A stretch of DNA of 64,000 nt from Longispora fulva (GTDB taxonomy: Bacteria; Actinomycetota; Actinomycetes; Mycobacteriales; Micromonosporaceae), in NCBI RefSeq assembly GCF_015751905.1, contig NZ_JADOUF010000001.1:558001-622000 (forward strand). The letters run 5' to 3'. Made by a program: the position numbers and the translations under genes. Shown piece after piece: positions 24,727 through 32,503 of this stretch; position 1 is the stretch's first letter; each line of letters starts with the position of its first letter. The notes beneath the pieces were generated by a model, which was not told the origin of the DNA, searched no databases, and was given only the letters and a program-made list of their open reading frames with translations.

Positions 24727-25794
24727 TCAGCCGAGTCGGAGCAGTGCGCAGCCCACGAGTCCTTCGCGGTCGATGGAGGTGATCACCCCGTGCCGCCCGG
24801 CGGTGCCGCCCTCGGCGTGCGCGAGGAGCGCGGCCAACTGGAACGTCGCCGATGCCGCCGAGGTGTCCCCGGTCAGCGCGCTCACCGCCGGGAGGACCTC
24901 GCACCCGTCGAGCACGGCCCCGATGGCGGCCCGCTCGGCGTCGCCGCGGTCGTCGACGTAGCCGGCGGGCGCGACCGCCCAGACGTCCGACGCGGAGGCC
25001 CCGGCCGCGGCGATCGCCGTGCGCACGCAGCGGGCCAGGACGTCGGCGGCGGAGTGTTCGGCCACCGCGACCCCGAACTCCAGGCTCAGGATCTCGGCGT
25101 GCACCGTGCGGCCGTGCTCGCGGGCCGTGTCCGGGGCCTCCAGCAGGAACACGGCGCAGCCCTCGCCGAGCGGCTGGGCCGCCGCGTCTCCGGTATGCGC
25201 GAGCCACTCCAGCCACGCGCGCTGCGCCGAGAACTCCTCGACCGCGCCGCACAGGATCGTCCCGGCGTGCCCGCAGCGGTGCAGCCGGGCCGCGTACTGC
25301 AACGCCAACAGCCCGGTCACGTGACCGCCGGCGATCGTACTGTTGGGCCCGCGCAGGCCGTGCCAGATGGCGCACTGCCCGGAGGCACAGTTCATCACGG
25401 TGTTCGGGAAGCGGGCAGGGTCGACGAAGTACGGCTTGTCCTGCGTCAGCGAGTCCCGGGTGAAGTCCATCATGCTTTTCACGCTGCCGGTGTTCGTACC
25501 GAGCACCAGGCCGACCCCGTCGCCGCCGACCCGGTCGGTCTGCTCCAGCAGCATGCCGACGGTGGCGACCGCGATGCCGGTGGCCCGGTCCATCGAGCGG
25601 GTGTTCTTGAGGCCCAGCACGCCACGGATGTCGAAGTCCGGCACCACGCCGGCCTCGGGGGTCGGGAGCCGGCTCTCCTGCGACACGGGCGCGACGGCGC
25701 TGACGCCGCGCCGGACCCCGGCGGTGAACGCCGCCGGGCCGATGCCGAACGGGGAGACCGCGGACCAGCCGGAGATCGCCAACGGATACTTCAC
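24727..25794 (-). CDS. Ketosynthase-fold protein without catalytic residues (KS6)
   Basis: A 355-residue thiolase-fold ketosynthase homologue. The nucleophile Cys is replaced by His158 (STIAGGHVTGLLAL where active enzymes have GCTSGLDA). The first catalytic His loop reads VAPAGYVDDRGD instead of NAHGTGT, and the second reads SALTGDTSAA instead of SMxGHT. All three catalytic positions are lost while the fold signatures remain (LVLGTNTGS, QPLGEGCAVFLLE). It is therefore probably a chain-length-factor-like partner of one of the active ketosynthases. GTG 25794 overlaps the preceding stop (GTGA). Confidence 0.8.
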   Translation of the reverse strand: MKYPLAISGWSAVSPFGIGPAAFTAGVRRGVSAVAPVSQESRLPTPEAGVVPDFDIRGVLGLKNTRSMDRATGIAVATVGMLLEQTDRVGGDGVGLVLGTNTGSVKSMMDFTRDSLTQDKPYFVDPARFPNTVMNCASGQCAIWHGLRGPNSTIAGGHVTGLLALQYAARLHRCGHAGTILCGAVEEFSAQRAWLEWLAHTGDAAAQPLGEGCAVFLLEAPDTAREHGRTVHAEILSLEFGVAVAEHSAADVLARCVRTAIAAAGASASDVWAVAPAGYVDDRGDAERAAIGAVLDGCEVLPAVSALTGDTSAASATFQLAALLAHAEGGTAGRHGVITSIDREGLVGCALLRLG

Positions 25795-26174
25795 AGGAAC
25801 CACACACCTTCGTAGTCGGGCCAGTCGCGGGTCAGCGAGGCGGAGTCGCGGCACACCACGCCGGGGAGGACGCGGTCCGGGGTGAGCCCGAGGGCGCGCA
25901 GGGCGGGCTCGTCGACGGAGACCGCCGAGTCGGCGGCGAGCAGGGCGCGCAGGGAGCGGCGCGGATCGGGCAGGTCCAGGTACCGGGCGCCGACCCGCAG
26001 CCGGGGGAGGGGATTGGTGTCCACGGCGAACGTCACGGCGGAGCCGCGCAGGACCACGTCCAGGCCGCCGAGCTGGCGGTGCAGGCCCCGGGCGAGATAG
26101 AGGAGGTCGCAGAACTGCACCTCCGGGCCGCCCCGGTAGGCGCGGTCCACGACGGCGAGGTACCGGCCGGGCAT
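25791..26174 (-). CDS. DsrE-family protein, third of a trio (DsrE-c)
   Basis: A 127-residue single-domain protein of the DsrE/DsrF-like fold: YLAVVDRAYRGGPEVQFCDL, then GLDVVLRGSAVTFAVD and a C-terminal DYEGVWFL. It contains two cysteines (QFCDL, VVCRDS) that could carry persulfide. ATG 26174 lies two bases after the preceding stop with GGAGG upstream; GTG 26183 is an alternative. With its two neighbours it recalls the TusBCD/DsrEFH sulfur-relay trio, but a sulfur role here is inference. Confidence 0.65.
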   Translation of the reverse strand: MPGRYLAVVDRAYRGGPEVQFCDLLYLARGLHRQLGGLDVVLRGSAVTFAVDTNPLPRLRVGARYLDLPDPRRSLRALLAADSAVSVDEPALRALGLTPDRVLPGVVCRDSASLTRDWPDYEGVWFL

Positions 26175-26175
26175 G

Positions 26176-26580
26176 TCAGGCACCTCCGATGTAGATCGTC
26201 GTCCGCGCCGCGGCGACGTTCGTGCCGATCCGGGACGGGGCGCGCAGCCGTACCCCCGGCACGTGCGGGCCCGCGCCGCGGTCCTGGGCGCAGTAGGTGC
26301 AGACCTCCCACGAGAACAGCGCCGCGTACTCCGCGAGCAGCCCCGACACCACCGCCGCCGTGGACGGGTGCCTGGCCGCCCAGTCGTCGAGGTCCCTCGG
26401 CTTGTGCCCGCCCAGCGCGGTCTGGGTCAGCATCGTCGTGTAGCCGCAGGCCCAGACCAGGACCGACCGGCCCCGCCGCAGCAGCTCGTCGACGAGCCGC
26501 AGGACGGTGGTCAGCATGTCCGAGGCGAACGGCGCGCCGGTCACGACCAGCAGCACGTCGGCGGGCGGACGGGCGGCCAT
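26176..26580 (-). CDS. DsrE-family protein with CxxC, second of a trio (DsrE-b)
   Basis: A 134-residue DsrE-fold protein starting VLLVVTGAPFASDMLTTVLR (strand 1 and helix 1). It has SWEVCTYCAQDRG, a CxxC at the place where TusD/DsrE-type proteins hold their sulfur-carrying Cys before an Arg-Gly, and ends LRAPSRIGTNVAAA. It is the best sulfur-carrier candidate of the trio. Its start overlaps the previous stop by one base (TGATG). Confidence 0.7.
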   Translation of the reverse strand: MAARPPADVLLVVTGAPFASDMLTTVLRLVDELLRRGRSVLVWACGYTTMLTQTALGGHKPRDLDDWAARHPSTAAVVSGLLAEYAALFSWEVCTYCAQDRGAGPHVPGVRLRAPSRIGTNVAAARTTIYIGGA

Positions 26581-26873
26581 CAGTGCCACACCACCCGGAC
26601 GCCGTCGGCGAGGAGCAGGTCCGCGACCTGCGGCATGTCCACGACCGTCGCGTCGGGGCGCAGGTCCTCGGGGCGCAGCGCGCGGTGGGCCAGGCTCGCG
26701 CCGTCCACCCACACCGCGGCGTCGCCGCCGGCCGGTTCGTGCCGGCGCAGCGCCCGGGTCACCCCGTCCTGGACCAGGTAGAGCACCACCCGGTGTCCGG
26801 CCTCGGCCAGGATCGCCGCGTCGGCGGCCAGTTGCCGGTCGACACCGGTGTCGACGAGGAGGAATCCGGTCAT
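26580..26873 (-). CDS. DsrE-family protein without cysteine, first of a trio (DsrE-a)
   Basis: A 97-residue DsrE-fold protein: FLLVDTGVDRQLAADAAILA, then HRVVLYLVQDGVTRAL (the DGV signature) and a C-terminal PQVADLLLADGVRVVW. It has no cysteine at all, so it can only be a structural or partner subunit, similar to how TusB/TusC-type subunits support a carrier subunit. ATGA overlap with the enoyl-reductase gene above and TGATG with DsrE-b below. Confidence 0.7.
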   Translation of the reverse strand: MTGFLLVDTGVDRQLAADAAILAEAGHRVVLYLVQDGVTRALRRHEPAGGDAAVWVDGASLAHRALRPEDLRPDATVVDMPQVADLLLADGVRVVWH

Positions 26874-27649
26874 GTCAGCAGCTCCCCGCCGTCGACGCCG
26901 ATGACGTTGCCGGTGATCCAGGTCGAGTCGCCGCGCGACAGGGCGAGCACTGCCTCGGCCACGTCCTCCGGGGTGGTCAGCCGACCGCCCGGGTTGGTCG
27001 CCCGGGCCCGCTCGACATAGCTCTCGTGGCCGGGGATCCGCAGCAGGGCCGGGGTGATCGTGACGCCGGCCCGCAGCGCGTTGACCGCGACACCGGACCC
27101 GCCGAGCTCCAGCGCGAGCTGGCGGACGTGCGACTCCAGGGCGGCCTTGGCCGCCGACACGGCCCCGTAGTGCCGCTGGACCCGGCTGCTGCCGGCGCTG
27201 GTCAGCGCGAGGATCCGACTGCCGGGGGCGAGGAGCTTGGCCGCGTACAGATCCTGGGTCCAGTACACGAGGCTGTGCGCCATCACGTTGAGGGTCATGT
27301 CGAGCTGTCTGGGCGTGACGGCCGGCTCGTCGCCCGCGGGCAGGAAGGGCGCGAGGGCTCCGAAGGCCAGGGAGTGCACGAGCACCCGGATCCCGTCGGA
27401 GCCGGTCAGCTCGGCCAGCGTCGCCACCAGGCGCGCGCGGCTGGCATGGTTGGCGGCGTTGGCGTTGAACAGTTCGGCGCGCACTCCGTACCCGCGCAGC
27501 TCGGCCAGCAGTGCCGTGACCTGTGGTTCGGCGGCGGCCGTGTCGAAGTGCACCCCGGCGATGTTGGCCCCGGCCCTGGCCGCGGCGAGCGCGATGGCCC
27601 GGCCCAGCCCGCTGGAGGCTCCCAGAATCAGAAACCACTGACCGCGCAT
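26870..27649 (-). CDS. Enoyl-ACP reductase of the FabL/FabI type
   Basis: A 259-residue SDR with cofactor motif ILGASSGLGRAIA. The catalytic pair is Tyr161-x6-Lys168 (HYGAVSAAKAAL), the spacing that marks FabI/FabL enoyl reductases instead of the Tyr-x3-Lys of ketoreductases. The following ESHVRQLALELGGSGVAVNA and late VIGVDGGELLT fit FabL. It should reduce the trans-2-enoyl-ACP to the saturated chain, so this locus can make at least partly saturated units. It overlaps KS5 (TGATG) and DsrE-a (ATGA). Confidence 0.78.
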   Translation of the reverse strand: MRGQWFLILGASSGLGRAIALAAARAGANIAGVHFDTAAAEPQVTALLAELRGYGVRAELFNANAANHASRARLVATLAELTGSDGIRVLVHSLAFGALAPFLPAGDEPAVTPRQLDMTLNVMAHSLVYWTQDLYAAKLLAPGSRILALTSAGSSRVQRHYGAVSAAKAALESHVRQLALELGGSGVAVNALRAGVTITPALLRIPGHESYVERARATNPGGRLTTPEDVAEAVLALSRGDSTWITGNVIGVDGGELLT

Positions 27650-28629
27650 CAGGACCCGCCTTCCCTGGTGACGGCGGTGAACGCGACCGTTCCCGCCCGA
27701 CTGGCGACAGCTATGACATGGGTACGGTGCCCCTCGGCCACCACCGACCGGCCCGGCCGGGCCCCGGCGGGGACAGCGGTGCGCGCCCCGCCGGCCAGTA
27801 CCGCCGCGACCTGCCAGGCCGGGCCCACGGTGCCGGCGGCCAGCGGCAGCACGGTCAGGTCGTCCGTGAGCCCGCGCAGGGCCCATCCGACTGCGGCCCC
27901 GACCGCCGAGTCGTCGGCGAACAGGGTGACGGGCGCCGGTCCGGTGTCCAGCGCGGCCCAGGCCGCATGGACGACGGCCGTGGCGTCGGGTGCGTTCGGC
28001 GAGACGAAGCCGGTGTGCGTCGAGACGTGCCCGAGGATCGGGGCACCGCGCCGTTCGGCGAGGTCGCGGAGTTCCAGGACGAACACCGCCGCGCCCTCCT
28101 CCGCCCCGGCGGTGCCGTCGCCGGCCTCGGTGGCGCCGGCCAGGATCACGTCGGCCCGGCCCAGGCGCAACGAACGCGACGCGACGTGCAGGGACTCCAG
28201 GCCCGCCGTCCACGGCGTGGTCAGCGTCAGGCTGAACGCGCGCGCGGTGTGTTCGATCGCCAGCCTGCTGACGAACACGTTCACCGCGAAGAAGGGCGCC
28301 AGCGCCGGGCTGAGGTGCTCGGCGCCGTCCCGCAGCACCGTGTCGTCCATGTCCGTGTGCAGCGCGGACGCGGCGTGGTTCGTGCCGATGGCCACCCCCA
28401 GGTCGGGTCCGGGGACCGCGGGCACGCCCGCGAGTGCCCGGCGACCGGCGGCCAGGAGGTACCGGCACGCCGGCGGCAGGTACTTGTACCCCCGGGCCCC
28501 CAGTTGGCTCCGCACGTCGAACCAGCCGTCAGCCACCGCGTCCCGGGGCGCGTCGGCCCACAGCCCGGCCGGGTCGTCGCCCCAGGGCGAGGCCGCCCCG
28601 ATGCCGGTGACGGCGATCCGCGAGGTCAT
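27649..28629 (-). CDS. Ketosynthase-fold protein without catalytic residues (KS5)
   Basis: A 326-residue ketosynthase homologue, shorter than active members (about 400-420). The Cys position is Trp140 (LTTPWTAGLESLHVA). The first His loop reads TLFADDSAVG and the second AAGTVGPAWQ, so no catalytic residue is left. It follows the active KS4 with a four-base overlap, the usual arrangement of a ketosynthase and its chain-length factor. The bulky Trp in the acyl tunnel mouth suggests a structural role that limits or shapes the chain. Confidence 0.8.
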   Translation of the reverse strand: MTSRIAVTGIGAASPWGDDPAGLWADAPRDAVADGWFDVRSQLGARGYKYLPPACRYLLAAGRRALAGVPAVPGPDLGVAIGTNHAASALHTDMDDTVLRDGAEHLSPALAPFFAVNVFVSRLAIEHTARAFSLTLTTPWTAGLESLHVASRSLRLGRADVILAGATEAGDGTAGAEEGAAVFVLELRDLAERRGAPILGHVSTHTGFVSPNAPDATAVVHAAWAALDTGPAPVTLFADDSAVGAAVGWALRGLTDDLTVLPLAAGTVGPAWQVAAVLAGGARTAVPAGARPGRSVVAEGHRTHVIAVASRAGTVAFTAVTREGGS

Positions 28630-29819
28630 GCCGGCACCCCGCGCAGCAGCACGGACACGTTGTTGCCCCCGAACGCGTAGGCGTTGGCCAGCACGGCCCG
28701 GCCCTTCAGCGGTTGGGCGTCGAGGGGCAGCCACACGGGGCACCGCTCGTCCTGGGCGTCGAGGGGGACGTTGGGCGGCACCGTACGTGTGAACAGGATG
28801 AGCGCGGCCGTGGCCACCGCGAGACCGGCCGCAGCCCCGGCGGTATGGCCGACCTGCGCCTTCAGGCTGTACAGCGGCACCTTTCTGCCCTCGAACAGGG
28901 TCCGCAACGCCTCGCTCTCCACCACGTCGTTGAGCTCGGTGCCCGTGCCGTGCGGCACCACGCAGGCGATCTCCGCGGGCGAGGCGGCCCCGTCCCGCAG
29001 CGCCCGGCGCATCGCCGCGTCGATCTGTGCTCCGCCGGGCTCCGGGGCGGTCGGGTGGTGCGCGTCGCAGCTCCAGCCCGTGGCCGCGATCTCGGCGTAC
29101 ACGCTGGCTCCGCGTCGGCGGGCGATGCTGGCGGCCTCCACCACCAGCATCGCCGCGGCCTCGCCGGAGACCGTGCCCCGCCGACCCTGGTCGAAGGGGC
29201 GGCACCGCTCCGGGTCGGTGGCGCCCATCCGGTTGAAGTTCGCCACCGCCAGCCGGCTGTACGCCTCGGCGCCGCCGACCAGCACCACGTCGGCCTCGCC
29301 GGCTCGGATCATGTCCACGGCGAGCCCGATGGCGTACCCGCTGGCCGCGCACGCGTTGGAGTTCGTCGAGACCGGGCCGTGCCCGCCGAGCAGGTCGGCG
29401 ACGACGGAGGCCACCAGGTACTCGGTGTGCCACCCCGCCGCCGGAGCCCACTCGCCGGACCGCTCGCGCTCCAGGACCTGGTGATCGCCCATCGTGGTGC
29501 CCAGCAGGACGGCCACCCGCTCGGGCCGCACGTCCCCCCGCCGCACCGCGTCGACGATCCCGGCGTCGTCGAGGGCCTCGCGGGCGGCCGCCACGGCCAG
29601 TCGCGAGGCCGGGCCGACCGGCGCGTCCGCCCAGGTGGTCGGCTCGGTCGGCAGATCGGCGTCGGGCACCAGGTACACCAGAGGAATGTCGACGTTAGCC
29701 CCCGGGTCGGCCACCCGCCGGGGTCCGTGCGGCCCGGCGTGCAGCGCCTCCCAGAGCGTGTCGGCCCCGCGACCCAGGCACGAGATCACACCGAGCCCGG
29801 TAATCAGTGCCTGTTCCAT
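28626..29819 (-). CDS. Ketosynthase, catalytically intact (KS4)
   Basis: A 397-residue beta-ketoacyl synthase of the FabF type with complete triad: NACAASGYAIG (Cys157), VVPHGTGTELND (His) and LKAQVGHTAG (Lys and His). It should condense malonyl-ACP onto the growing acyl chain. It is three bases downstream of the thioesterase gene and overlaps KS5, with which it probably forms a heterodimer. Confidence 0.9.
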   Translation of the reverse strand: MEQALITGLGVISCLGRGADTLWEALHAGPHGPRRVADPGANVDIPLVYLVPDADLPTEPTTWADAPVGPASRLAVAAAREALDDAGIVDAVRRGDVRPERVAVLLGTTMGDHQVLERERSGEWAPAAGWHTEYLVASVVADLLGGHGPVSTNSNACAASGYAIGLAVDMIRAGEADVVLVGGAEAYSRLAVANFNRMGATDPERCRPFDQGRRGTVSGEAAAMLVVEAASIARRRGASVYAEIAATGWSCDAHHPTAPEPGGAQIDAAMRRALRDGAASPAEIACVVPHGTGTELNDVVESEALRTLFEGRKVPLYSLKAQVGHTAGAAAGLAVATAALILFTRTVPPNVPLDAQDERCPVWLPLDAQPLKGRAVLANAYAFGGNNVSVLLRGVPA

Positions 29820-29822
29820 CGG

Positions 29823-30800
29823 TCAGTTCCGTCCGTGCAGGGCCGCCAGGACCCGGTCGTCGAAGCCCACCAGGCTCCAGTCCCGGCGGTTCTCGATCAC
29901 CGCGTACCCGTGGGTGATCACGCCCGTCGCGGTCAGGACCAGCTCTCCGTCGCGGACCACGAAGCAGTCCATCCGCGCCGTGTAGGTGAAGTCCTTGAAG
30001 ACGTTGTCCACCGTGAACACCGTGTAGAGGTCCTCCTCCATCAGCGCCTCCCCGATCAGGGAGATGGTGGAGTGCGGCACCACCGGGATCCAGTTGCGAT
30101 CGGTCAGCAGGGTCCGGATGGAGATCCCGCGCTCGGCGAGGAACAGGTCGACGACCTCCTCCATCTGCCGCAGGTACCCGGACATCTGCATGCGCTGCGT
30201 GAAGTGGCAGTACGGGTACGGGATCCGCCACCGCCACGCGAAGGCGTTGCGGCCTGCGGTGAGCTGGGCCAGGACCGGGTCGCCGCCCGACGTGCCCCGG
30301 TTGACGGCCAGCGGGCCGACGAGCGGCACCGGCGACGGCGCCGGTCGGGAGATGTCGGTCGTGACGTAGGGGGACAGCGCCGCCGGGGCGGGGTCGCCGG
30401 GGCCGTCGCGTTCGTCGAGGCGCAGCGCCACCCTGACCTTCGACACGACGGCCTTGAGGACCTCGCCGTCGCGCTCGACGGTCAAGGTCACCACGAACGC
30501 CAGCTCGACGTCCTCGGGCTTCGTCGCGGAGGACACCGTGGCCGTCGCCTCGTCGTCCATGTGCAACGCGTGCAGGATCCGGGTGTCGAGCGACACGAGG
30601 TCCACGCACAGGGCGTGGTCCTCGAACAGGGCCCGAGCCGGACTGCCGGCCTGGCGGAAGTGCTCCAGGACAGCCTCCTCGACCAGGTAGTTCACGTGCT
30701 TGAATCCGATCCAGGTGCAGATGTTGGAACCCTCGTACCGGGGCCGCAGCCGCACGGTGGTCGTGGTGTCCAGCAGTGGGGACGTCAGGGTGTCGGTCAT
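29823..30800 (-). CDS. Double-hotdog thioesterase-like protein
   Basis: A 325-residue protein built of two hotdog domains. The first is about residues 12-130 (RYEGSNICTWIGFKHVNYLV), the second about 195-320 (YCHFTQRMQMSGYLRQMEEV, then VVPHSTISLIGEALMEEDLY). Both resemble acyl-CoA/acyl-ACP thioesterase halves. It may release or edit acyl chains, or transfer them to another carrier. Its ATGA overlap with the alpha/beta-hydrolase gene places it inside the reducing operon. Whether it hydrolyses, or rather binds a chain, cannot be seen. Confidence 0.65.
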   Translation of the reverse strand: MTDTLTSPLLDTTTTVRLRPRYEGSNICTWIGFKHVNYLVEEAVLEHFRQAGSPARALFEDHALCVDLVSLDTRILHALHMDDEATATVSSATKPEDVELAFVVTLTVERDGEVLKAVVSKVRVALRLDERDGPGDPAPAALSPYVTTDISRPAPSPVPLVGPLAVNRGTSGGDPVLAQLTAGRNAFAWRWRIPYPYCHFTQRMQMSGYLRQMEEVVDLFLAERGISIRTLLTDRNWIPVVPHSTISLIGEALMEEDLYTVFTVDNVFKDFTYTARMDCFVVRDGELVLTATGVITHGYAVIENRRDWSLVGFDDRVLAALHGRN

Positions 30801-31597
30801 GGTTGCTCTGCTCCCGTGGTCTGGGCGATCGACGGTTCGATGGAACGGCTGAAGACGTTGACGAGGTGCGCGAAGCGTTCGGCCCGCTCGACCATGGCCA
30901 GGTGGCCACAGCCCTCGAGGATCTCGGCCTGGCAGTCCGGCAGCCGGTCGGCGAGGTCGCGGCTGTCGGCGGGAGACGAGGCCGGATCGGCGGCGCCGCC
31001 CACGATGAGGAACGACTGGGTCAGGTTCTCCAGCGCGAGCCCCGGGGTCCGCAGGTAGGTGTCGAAGAACCGGACCCAGCCGTACGGTCCGACCATCTCC
31101 CGCAACCGCAGGGCGAGGTCCCGCTGGCTGTCGGCGTCCAACCGGCCCGCCGAGCGCACCCGGATGCCCTCCTGCAGGAGCAGGTGGAAGTTGTTGAGGA
31201 AGTAGGAGATCGTCTCCCAGTCGAACCGGTCCGGGCTGGGCCGGTAGAACGGGGACACCAGCACCACCGCCTGGGGTGGCTCCGGCAGCTCTCCCCGGCA
31301 GAGCAGGTCCAGCAGCAGGTTCGCGCCGAACGAATGCGCCACGACGAGGTCGACCCGGCCGGAGTCCACCGATTCCAGCGCGCGCCGGATCCACGGCACG
31401 AGCTCGGACTCCTGACCCCAGCCGGACCTGCCCTCGCTGGCCCACGGCAGGTCCGCCTCCCAGATCTCCAGGCGTGGATCGACCAGCTCGACCATCGGGG
31501 ACCACACGGCGTTGCTGCCGCCGAGCCCGTTGACGAGCAGGGTGCGCAGGGGCGCGGCAACGTCCGCCGGCCTGCGGAGCCGGGCCTGGCCGATCAT
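30797..31597 (-). CDS. Alpha/beta hydrolase
   Basis: A 266-residue hydrolase. The nucleophile elbow reads VAHSFGANLLL (Ser), the acid is probably Asp in FLIVGGAADPAS, and the His is in EGCGHLAMVERAE. TLLVNGLGGSNAVWSPM gives the oxyanion loop. It resembles MenH-like/type II thioesterase hydrolases, without a lid of special length. It could release the product or clear mis-primed ACPs. ATGA overlaps on both sides (KS3 and double-hotdog gene). Confidence 0.8.
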   Translation of the reverse strand: MIGQARLRRPADVAAPLRTLLVNGLGGSNAVWSPMVELVDPRLEIWEADLPWASEGRSGWGQESELVPWIRRALESVDSGRVDLVVAHSFGANLLLDLLCRGELPEPPQAVVLVSPFYRPSPDRFDWETISYFLNNFHLLLQEGIRVRSAGRLDADSQRDLALRLREMVGPYGWVRFFDTYLRTPGLALENLTQSFLIVGGAADPASSPADSRDLADRLPDCQAEILEGCGHLAMVERAERFAHLVNVFSRSIEPSIAQTTGAEQP

Positions 31598-32502
31598 CGT
31601 GCCGGCCCGGGGCTGGACAGCAGCAGGGTCGCCGTCGCGTCGTCGGTGACGCCACCGGAGGTGGCCAGTGCCGTCGGGCCGTGGCCGCCGTGGATCCAGG
31701 TGGCCGCCGCCGCGCACTGCAAGACCCCGAGGGCACCGGACGCCGCACCGTACCGGCGGGACAGATCCACCGGGGTCACCCCCGGCGGGGCGGGACTGGC
31801 GTGGCGTTCAGGCACCAGCCACAGGCCGGGACCGGGTACAACCCCGGCGGAGTGCCGTTCGTACCGGCCCAGGGTCGCCCGCGCCGGCACCCCACGCGCC
31901 CCGGCGCTGGTGGCCGACTCCACGACCAGTGCGGCGGCGCCGTGGAAGAGGTGCTCGGTGCCGGTGAGTCGGCGTACCAGATCGTTGTCGACCTCGACCC
32001 CCACGACGAGCGCGTGGCCGACCCGCCCGGAGCCGACGAGGACCTGGGCCCACCGCACGGCGTCGAGTCCGGAGGTCGCGCCGTTGCAGACCATCAGATT
32101 CGCGCCGCGCAGCCCGAACCAGATGGCCACGGACGAGGCGACGACGTTGCTGGAGGCGTTCGGCAGGTCCATCGGGCTGAGCCCGGTGACCGACTCGCGG
32201 GCGATGGTCTCCGCCGCGGAGCACACCGTGTCGAGGTTGCCGAGGTTGGAGCTGACCACGACGGCCACCTGCCCGGCGGGCACCGTCGGGGTGCGGTCGT
32301 CGAGCAGGCCGGCATCGGTGAGGGCGAGGTGCGCGGCGGCCAGGGCGAGTCGGGTCGCCTCGTCCTTGTACCGCAGGCCCCTCTTCCCCACGATCGAGGC
32401 CGGGTCGAACTCCGACCGCTCGGCCACTCCGGGCTCCAGCAGGTGCGCGGGGTCCCCGACGGTGGGGCCGGCGAGCCCGATCCCGGTGACGACCGGTGCC
32501 AT
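31594..32502 (-). CDS. Shortened ketosynthase-fold protein without catalytic residues (KS3)
   Basis: A 302-residue ketosynthase homologue, about 100 residues shorter than active members. At the Cys position it has Ala142 (VCNGATSGLDAV). The region that normally holds the first catalytic His is missing (RYERHSAGVV runs into VPGPGLWLVP), and the second His loop is RRYGAASGALG. The frame is open and ends in ATGA with the next gene, so this is a maintained short protein and not a random break. A chain-length-factor-like or scaffold role for KS2 or KS1 is inferred. Confidence 0.75.
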   Translation of the reverse strand: MAPVVTGIGLAGPTVGDPAHLLEPGVAERSEFDPASIVGKRGLRYKDEATRLALAAAHLALTDAGLLDDRTPTVPAGQVAVVVSSNLGNLDTVCSAAETIARESVTGLSPMDLPNASSNVVASSVAIWFGLRGANLMVCNGATSGLDAVRWAQVLVGSGRVGHALVVGVEVDNDLVRRLTGTEHLFHGAAALVVESATSAGARGVPARATLGRYERHSAGVVPGPGLWLVPERHASPAPPGVTPVDLSRRYGAASGALGVLQCAAAATWIHGGHGPTALATSGGVTDDATATLLLSSPGPAR

Positions 32503-32503
32503 G

